From: Rhodoferax sp. BAB1
Lineage (GTDB): Bacteria > Pseudomonadota > Gammaproteobacteria > Burkholderiales > Burkholderiaceae_C
DNA length: 64,000 bases
Reading direction: 5' to 3'
Assembly: GCF_013334205.1 (NCBI RefSeq)
Contig: NZ_CP054424.1
Location: 702,001-766,000 of the forward strand
This document shows positions 59,449-64,000 of this stretch, in pieces. Numbering within the stretch: position 1 is the stretch's first letter; each line of letters opens with the position of its first letter. The translations under genes and the position numbers were made by a program. A model generated the notes under the pieces. That model was not told the origin of the DNA, did not search any database, and worked only from the letters and a program-made list of their open reading frames with translations.

Positions 59449-61221
59449 TCAGTTGTCCTGCGTCAATTGATGGAGCACATGGTCGAAAGCCTTGACGGCC
59501 AGGTCCATGTCGTCGGCGGTGCTCGACTCCAGCGGGTTGTGGCTGATGCCGCTGTTCTCACCACGCACGAACAGCATGGCCTGCGGCAGGATTTCATGCA
59601 GCTTCATGGCGTCGTGGCCGGCGCCACTGGGCATGCGGTGCAGCGGAACGCCCAGGGCGGTGCAGGCGCGTTCCCAGCGCGCCTGCCAGGCGGAGGCGCT
59701 GGGGGCCGCGGCGGCACGCATGGTTTCTTCCAGCGTATGGCGCAGGCCCCGGCGTTCGCAGATCTCACCAAGCGTAGCCAGCACGTCCCGGGCCATCGCA
59801 TCGCGCTGTTCGTTGGTGGGCGCGCGCATGTCCAGGCTGAAGCGGCACGCGCCCGGCACCACGTTGATGGAGCCGTTGGGCACCTGCAGCATGCCCACGG
59901 TGGCGACCGAGTCGCCGTCCTGTGCCGCGCGCCGCTCGGCGTACAAGATGAGCTCGGCCACTGCCGCGGCGGCATCGCGCCGGCGGTTCATCGGCGTGGT
60001 GCCCGCGTGGCTGGCCATGCCGATGACCTCGCCCACATAGCGCACGCTGCCGTTGATGCTGGTGACGATGCCCAGCGGCAGGTTCAGTTCGTTGAGCACC
60101 GGGCCCTGCTCGATGTGCACCTCGATGAAGCCCAGGTAGCGCGCGGGATCGCGCTGCAGCTTCGGGATGTCGTCGATAACAAGGCCGGCCTGCTGCATCG
60201 CCTCGCGCATGGTGATGCCGTCGGCGTCCTTCTGGTCCAGCCAGCTAGGGTCGAAGTGGCCGGTGAGCGCGCCCGAGCCGAGGAAGGTGGCCTTGTAGCG
60301 CTGGCCTTCCTCTTCGGCAAAGCCCACAACCTCGATGCCGAAGGGCAGGCGCTTGCCGGCGGCGTGCAGCTTCTGAACGCAGGCCATGGGCACGAAGATG
60401 CCCAGCCGCCCGTCGTACTTGCCACCGTTGCGCACGGTGTCGTAGTGCGATCCCGTCATCAGGTATCTGGCGCCTGCATCCGCCGGGTGATAGCGCCCGA
60501 CCACATTGCCCACCGCGTCGATACCGACCTCGTCGAAACCGCAGTCCTTCATCCAGTGGCTGATACGCTGGGCGCAGGCGCGGTGTGCGTCGGTGAGGTA
60601 GGTCACCGTAAGCTGCCCCTTCTCGGCGTAGCCCGGGTCGCTGTGCCGGGCCAGGGCTTCCTGCCAGTCCCAGACGCGCTGGCCGTCCACCGGCTCGAAA
60701 CCGAACTTGTCGTTGAGCCGGATCTCGGCGATGCGGTGGATGTTGCGCAGGCATTCCTGCAGTTCGAAATCCGGGTGGCCGTGCAGGCGGCGCTCGAAGG
60801 CCTCCATGATCTGCGCCTTGTTCAGGCCCGTGCCGCGGGGGCCGCGCACCGCGAGGATGAAGGGCCAGCCGAACTTCGCGTTGTAGTCGGCGTTGAGTTG
60901 CTGGATACGGGCGAACTCGTCGGGCGTGCAGTTGGTGAGCCCGGCCCTGGTCTGCTCGTTGGTCGATTCGGCCGTCAGCGACTTGCTCACCATGGCCTTG
61001 CCAGCCAGTTCCGGGTGGGCGCGGATCAGGCCGATCTGTGCCTCGCGACCGGCGTCATCGAGCACGCGCGTCATGGCGTGCTTGAGCTGCGCCAGGGAAG
61101 CGAAGGGCCGCCGGCCGAGCGCGCGCTCGGCGATCCAGGGCGTATGCTCATACAGGCCATCGAGCATCTGCAGGGCCCCGGTCAGGGGCGCGACGTTGAG
61201 TTGGTCCAGGATGAGGGGCAT
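59449..61221 (-). CDS. OHCU decarboxylase - allantoate amidohydrolase fusion
   Basis: A 590-residue protein joining two ureide enzymes. Residues ~1-170 are OHCU decarboxylase (UraD): RAHPELAGKAM with the catalytic His, STNEQTRAGLTN and DYNAKFGWPFILAVRG. Residues ~180-590 are an M20-type allantoate amidohydrolase (AllC): GSHYDTVRNGGKYDGRLG, VVGFAEEEGQRY, VHIEQGPVL and ENSGISHNPLES. The first half makes (S)-allantoin from OHCU, the second hydrolyses allantoate; PuuE, the intervening step, is the next gene. ATG 61221 (MPLILDQLNVAPL) is chosen; upstream codons show no similarity. Such fusions are known in related Burkholderiales. Confidence 0.92.
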   Translation of the reverse strand: MPLILDQLNVAPLTGALQMLDGLYEHTPWIAERALGRRPFASLAQLKHAMTRVLDDAGREAQIGLIRAHPELAGKAMVSKSLTAESTNEQTRAGLTNCTPDEFARIQQLNADYNAKFGWPFILAVRGPRGTGLNKAQIMEAFERRLHGHPDFELQECLRNIHRIAEIRLNDKFGFEPVDGQRVWDWQEALARHSDPGYAEKGQLTVTYLTDAHRACAQRISHWMKDCGFDEVGIDAVGNVVGRYHPADAGARYLMTGSHYDTVRNGGKYDGRLGIFVPMACVQKLHAAGKRLPFGIEVVGFAEEEGQRYKATFLGSGALTGHFDPSWLDQKDADGITMREAMQQAGLVIDDIPKLQRDPARYLGFIEVHIEQGPVLNELNLPLGIVTSINGSVRYVGEVIGMASHAGTTPMNRRRDAAAAVAELILYAERRAAQDGDSVATVGMLQVPNGSINVVPGACRFSLDMRAPTNEQRDAMARDVLATLGEICERRGLRHTLEETMRAAAAPSASAWQARWERACTALGVPLHRMPSGAGHDAMKLHEILPQAMLFVRGENSGISHNPLESSTADDMDLAVKAFDHVLHQLTQDN

Positions 61222-61241
61222 GGCGATCCTTGCGAATGGCC

Positions 61242-62189
61242 TCAGGCGGGCACGGGGTGCGTGGCTTTCCAGTGCCGCGCGATGTCGAGCCGACGCGCGA
61301 CCCACACCTTGTCGTGCGACTGGATGTGGTCGAGGAAACGCTGCAGCGCCGCAATGCGGCCCGGACGGCCGAGCAGGCGGCAGTGCATGCCGATGCTCAT
61401 CATCTTGGGCCGGTCCAGGCCGGCGGGATCGCCCTCGGCGTAGAGCGCGTCGAAGCTGTCCTTCAGGTAGGCGAAAAACGGCTCGGCGTGGGAAAAGCCC
61501 TGCGGCAGCGAGAAGCGCATGTCGTTGCAGTCGAGCGTGTAGGGCACGATGAGCTGGTGCGCGTCGCGGCCGTCGCTCTTGCGCACCTTCATCCAGAAGG
61601 GCAGGTCGTCACCGTAGTAGTCGCTGTCGTATTCGAAGCCACCGTAGTCGGCCACGAGGCGGCGCGTGTTGGGGCTGTCACGGCCGGTGTACCAGCCCAG
61701 GGGGCGTTCGCCTGTCAGTTGGCGGATGATCGCCATGGCCTCGGCCATGTGAGTCCGTTCGGTGGCTTCGTCGAGGTTCTGGTAGTGGATCCACTTGAGG
61801 CCGTGGCAGGCGATCTCGTGGCCCAGCTCCTGGAAGGCGGCGCAGACCTCGGGGCTGCGTTGCAGCGCGGTGGCCACGCCGAAGACGGTGAGCGGCAGGC
61901 CGCGCTGCTCGAACTCTCGCAGGATGCGCCAGACACCCTGGCGCGCGCCGTACTCGTAAATGCCCTCCATGCTGATGTGTCGCGCGGAGAAGGCCGCGGG
62001 GCTGAACATCTCGGAGAGAAAGGTCTCGGAGGCCGCGTCACCATGCAGCACGCAGTTCTCGCCGCCCTCTTCGTAATTGAGTACGAACTGCACGGCGATG
62101 CGCGCACCGCCCGGCCAGCGGGCATGCGGGGGCGTGCGGCCGTAGCCGCCGAGGTCGCGCGGGTAGGGGGCGGTGCTGTCGTAGGTCAT
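61242..62189 (-). CDS. puuE: allantoinase (PuuE, polysaccharide-deacetylase-like)
   Basis: PuuE hydrolyses allantoin to allantoate. The 315-residue product belongs to the NodB/polysaccharide-deacetylase fold and not the classical metal-dependent allantoinase (AllB). It has NYEEGGENCVLHGD, HEIACHGLKWIHY, YTGRDSPNTRRLV and SIGMHCRLLGRPGR as in other PuuE proteins. It overlaps the GntR stop by four bases and is followed by the fusion gene 20 bases later. Confidence 0.93.
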   Translation of the reverse strand: MTYDSTAPYPRDLGGYGRTPPHARWPGGARIAVQFVLNYEEGGENCVLHGDAASETFLSEMFSPAAFSARHISMEGIYEYGARQGVWRILREFEQRGLPLTVFGVATALQRSPEVCAAFQELGHEIACHGLKWIHYQNLDEATERTHMAEAMAIIRQLTGERPLGWYTGRDSPNTRRLVADYGGFEYDSDYYGDDLPFWMKVRKSDGRDAHQLIVPYTLDCNDMRFSLPQGFSHAEPFFAYLKDSFDALYAEGDPAGLDRPKMMSIGMHCRLLGRPGRIAALQRFLDHIQSHDKVWVARRLDIARHWKATHPVPA

Positions 62190-62851
62190 GCCAGGGCCAC
62201 GGCGATGTCGCTGGTCGGGGGTTTGCGGTCGAAGGTCAGGTTGGCCATGACATTGCTCAGGTGCTCGTCCATCAGCCGCACGGCCAGGTCTTCGTCCCTG
62301 GCGGCCACGGCCTTGACGAGTTCCACGTGTTCTTCGTTCGAATGCTCGGCAGCGCTCTTGGACTGGTAGACCAGGGTGATCAGCGCGCAGCGCGAGGTCA
62401 GTTCCTCCAGCAGCTCGGCCAGGACCTGGTTGCCCGTGAGTTCGGCCATGCGCACGTGGAAGTCGCCGAGCAGCTCGTTGCGACCCGGCACGTCGTTGTT
62501 GGCCACGGCTTTTTTCTCCTCGGCGACATGGGCGCGCAGGGCCTTGATCTTGGCCGGCGTGGCCTGGCGCACGAAGGTGCGCACCATTTCCAGCTCCAGC
62601 ATGCGGCGGACCTCGAAAACCTGGCGGGCCTCGTCTACCGAGGGCGTGGCGACAAAGGCGCCGCGCGCGGGTTCAAGGCGGATGAGCCGGTTCCTGGCCA
62701 GCTGGAACAGGGCCTGGCGCACCAGGGTGCGTGAGACGCCAAAGTGGTCGGCCAGCTTCTGCTCGGCCAGCTTGGTGCCGGGATGGAGCCGGTGTTCGAC
62801 GATGGCGCGCGTGAGCGATTCGACGATCTGACGGGTGCTGGACGATTCCAT
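62186..62851 (-). CDS. GntR/FCD-type transcriptional regulator of the purine cluster
   Basis: A 221-residue regulator with an N-terminal GntR winged helix (~5-72: QIVESLTRAIVEHRLHPGTKL, FGVSRTLVRQALFQLARNRLIRL, GAFVATPS) and an FCD ligand domain (~80-210, with helical FEVRRMLELEMVR and HVELVKAVAARDEDLAVRLMDEHL). FCD domains typically bind a metal plus an organic acid. It is first in the puuE transcript and divergent from uraH-puuD, so it probably represses them in the absence of a urate/allantoin-derived effector. ATG 62851 is chosen. Confidence 0.9.
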   Translation of the reverse strand: MESSSTRQIVESLTRAIVEHRLHPGTKLAEQKLADHFGVSRTLVRQALFQLARNRLIRLEPARGAFVATPSVDEARQVFEVRRMLELEMVRTFVRQATPAKIKALRAHVAEEKKAVANNDVPGRNELLGDFHVRMAELTGNQVLAELLEELTSRCALITLVYQSKSAAEHSNEEHVELVKAVAARDEDLAVRLMDEHLSNVMANLTFDRKPPTSDIAVALA

Positions 62852-62881
62852 GCAATAAATAATAGCCGGATTTTCAAAAAC

Positions 62882-62890
62882 TGTATACAC
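62882..62890. promoter_or_regulatory. candidate GntR operator in the gntR-uraH gap
   Basis: TGTATACA (62882-62889) is an 8-bp palindrome; GTATACAC repeats a half-site of the permease upstream region. It lies 31 bases upstream of the gntR start on the minus strand and about 95 bases upstream of uraH. Such symmetric TGTATACA-like sites are typical for FCD-type regulators; binding is inferred. Confidence 0.55.
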
Positions 62891-62984
62891 TTTTAGTGGA
62901 CCGTGACGGTTGCCGTCATGGATCGACTTCGGAAATTCCGCGTGCAGGCATCCAGCGTGCGCATGACTTTGGAGAAGGCAGACC

Positions 62985-63338
62985 ATGGGACTCAGCACCC
63001 ACGTACTCGACACCATGCACGGCTGCCCTGCCGCCGGCATGCAGGTCGCGCTCTACACCACGCAAGACGGGCGCGTCGAACTGGTGCGGCGCTTCACGCT
63101 CGACGGCAACGGCCGCAACCCCGAGGGCCAGCTTTACGACAGTGCCAGTCTCAAGGCCGGCACCTACCGCCTGAGCTTCGATGTGAAGGGCTACTTCCGA
63201 TCGCGCGGTGTGGCGCTGCCCGAGCCGGCCTTCCTGGACCAGGTGTCCATCGACTTCGGCGTGGCCGACGCCATGCAGCATTACCACGTGCCCCTGCTGG
63301 TGAGCCCCTGGAGTTATTCGACCTACCGGGGGAGTTGA
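62985..63338 (+). CDS. uraH: 5-hydroxyisourate hydrolase
   Basis: UraH, a transthyretin-fold enzyme, hydrolyses 5-hydroxyisourate to OHCU. The 117-residue product has the active-site start STHVLDTMHGCPAAGM and the C-terminal YSTYRGS signature. The first ATG with a GGAG site (GGAGAAGG) is 62985. puuD follows 3 bases later. Confidence 0.97.
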   Translation: MGLSTHVLDTMHGCPAAGMQVALYTTQDGRVELVRRFTLDGNGRNPEGQLYDSASLKAGTYRLSFDVKGYFRSRGVALPEPAFLDQVSIDFGVADAMQHYHVPLLVSPWSYSTYRGS

Positions 63339-63341
63339 ACG

Positions 63342-64000
63342 ATGGATGCATACCTGCTGGACTGGGCCAACCTCCTGCTGCGCTGGCTGCACGTGATCGT
63401 CGCCATCGCCTGGATCGGCTCCTCCTTCTATTTCGTCTTCCTCGACAGCAGCCTCACACCCCCCGAGGACGGCAAGCTGCGCAAGGATGGCGCCACCGGC
63501 GAACTCTGGGCCGTGCACGGCGGCGGCTTCTACCACCCGGTCAAGTACGCGGTGTCCCCGCCCGTGCTGCCGCCGCACCTGCACTGGTTCTACTGGGAGA
63601 GTTACAGCACCTGGCTCAGCGGCTTCGCCCTTTTCCTCATCTCCTACCTCTGGAGCCCCAGCGTCTACCTGATCGACCCGCGGGTGATGGACTGGGCGCC
63701 CTGGGCGGCGGTGACAACGGCGCTGGCTTTCCTCGTGGTGTTCTGGCTGCTGTATGACCTGGCCTGCCGCTTCCTGGGGCAGGGCGAGAGAGGCGACAGC
63801 AAGGTCGGTATCGCCGTGGCCCTGCTCGTGGTGCTGGCGTCCTGGCTGGCCTGCCAGCTGTTTGCCGGGCGTGCGGCCTTCCTGCTGGTCGGGGCCATGC
63901 TGGCCACCACCATGAGCGCCAACGTGGCCATGTGGATCATCCCGGGCCAGCGCAAGGTGGTGGCCGCGCTCAAGGCCGGCCTGCCGGTGGACCCCATCCA
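63342..64000 (+). CDS. puuD: membrane-bound urate hydroxylase (partial)
   Basis: The first 219 codons of PuuD, which oxidises urate to 5-hydroxyisourate at the membrane; the known proteins carry a C-terminal cytochrome c domain, which lies beyond the window. The visible part starts MDAYLLDWANLLLRWLHVIV and has several transmembrane segments (about 10-30, 88-105, 112-135, 150-170, 180-200) and conserved HPVKYAVSPPVLPPHLHWFYWESY. It has no internal stop up to base 64000. It starts 3 bases after the uraH stop. Confidence 0.93.
   Translation, partial: MDAYLLDWANLLLRWLHVIVAIAWIGSSFYFVFLDSSLTPPEDGKLRKDGATGELWAVHGGGFYHPVKYAVSPPVLPPHLHWFYWESYSTWLSGFALFLISYLWSPSVYLIDPRVMDWAPWAAVTTALAFLVVFWLLYDLACRFLGQGERGDSKVGIAVALLVVLASWLACQLFAGRAAFLLVGAMLATTMSANVAMWIIPGQRKVVAALKAGLPVDPI

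Overview
The window is a continuous, G+C-rich, gene-dense piece of a betaproteobacterial chromosome, almost certainly order Burkholderiales and most likely family Comamonadaceae. The evidence is gene order: fabF/rpoE/rseA/rseB/degQ/lepA/lepB/rnc/era/recO/pdxJ/acpS/nagZ; leuC/leuD/leuB/asd/fimV/truA/trpF/trpB/trpA/accD; and sdhCDAB/sdhE/gltA divergent from mdh/CitE-like/acnB. The genus cannot be fixed from the sequence. I see no phage, insertion sequence, CRISPR array, rRNA or tRNA gene.

Layout. 1-12.8 kb (+): the 3' end of fabF, a small membrane protein, the extracytoplasmic stress module rpoE-rseA-rseB-degQ, then after an AT-richer 489-bp gap lepA-lepB-DUF4845-rnc-era-recO-pdxJ-acpS-nagZ, much of it with overlapping stop/start codons. 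12.9-20.5 kb: a chemoreceptor, a YgjP-type metallohydrolase, a hemerythrin-like gene facing a lysS-linked pair of flavin-fold genes (one a PNPOx-GAF-winged-helix fusion), and yggT. 20.5-32.5 kb (-): leuCDB-asd-fimV-truA-trpFBA-accD. 32.5-43.4 kb: the TCA-cycle block, with sdhCDAB-sdhE-gltA on the minus strand and mdh/CitE-like/acnB on the plus strand, separated by a GntR/HutC-type regulator gene whose promoter region carries a palindrome. 43.4-56.4 kb: a DUF486 protein, the DUF47/Pit phosphate pair, a TM2-like protein, rpsP-rimM-trmD-rplS, a Nudix hydrolase, a CobD/CbiB-like protein, rsgA-PCD-M48 protease, orn, a DEAD-box helicase with a long structured leader, a lipoprotein and a 49-residue membrane protein. 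56.5-64 kb: a purine (urate) catabolic island with an NCS2 permease, an M20 amidohydrolase, a fused OHCU decarboxylase/allantoate amidohydrolase, PuuE allantoinase, a GntR/FCD regulator, and divergently UraH and PuuD (cut by the window end).

How the genes work together. The last island encodes urate -> 5-hydroxyisourate (PuuD) -> OHCU (UraH) -> allantoin (N-terminal half of the fusion) -> allantoate (PuuE) -> ureidoglycine/ureidoglycolate (C-terminal half), with import by the permease and probable control by the GntR gene through GTATACAC-containing sites. The TCA block encodes citrate synthase, aconitase, succinate dehydrogenase and malate dehydrogenase.

Points for a second look: trpA is broken by what looks like a single missing C in a C run; the degQ-lepA gap carries a good sigma70-type promoter and a strong intrinsic terminator bounding an unannotated ~290-nt transcript; rpsP and rplS have near-identical promoters and leaders of matched length; and the hemerythrin/PNPOx/GAF cluster looks like an uncharacterised sensing module. 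No large novel system is evident; most of the window is ordinary core genome.
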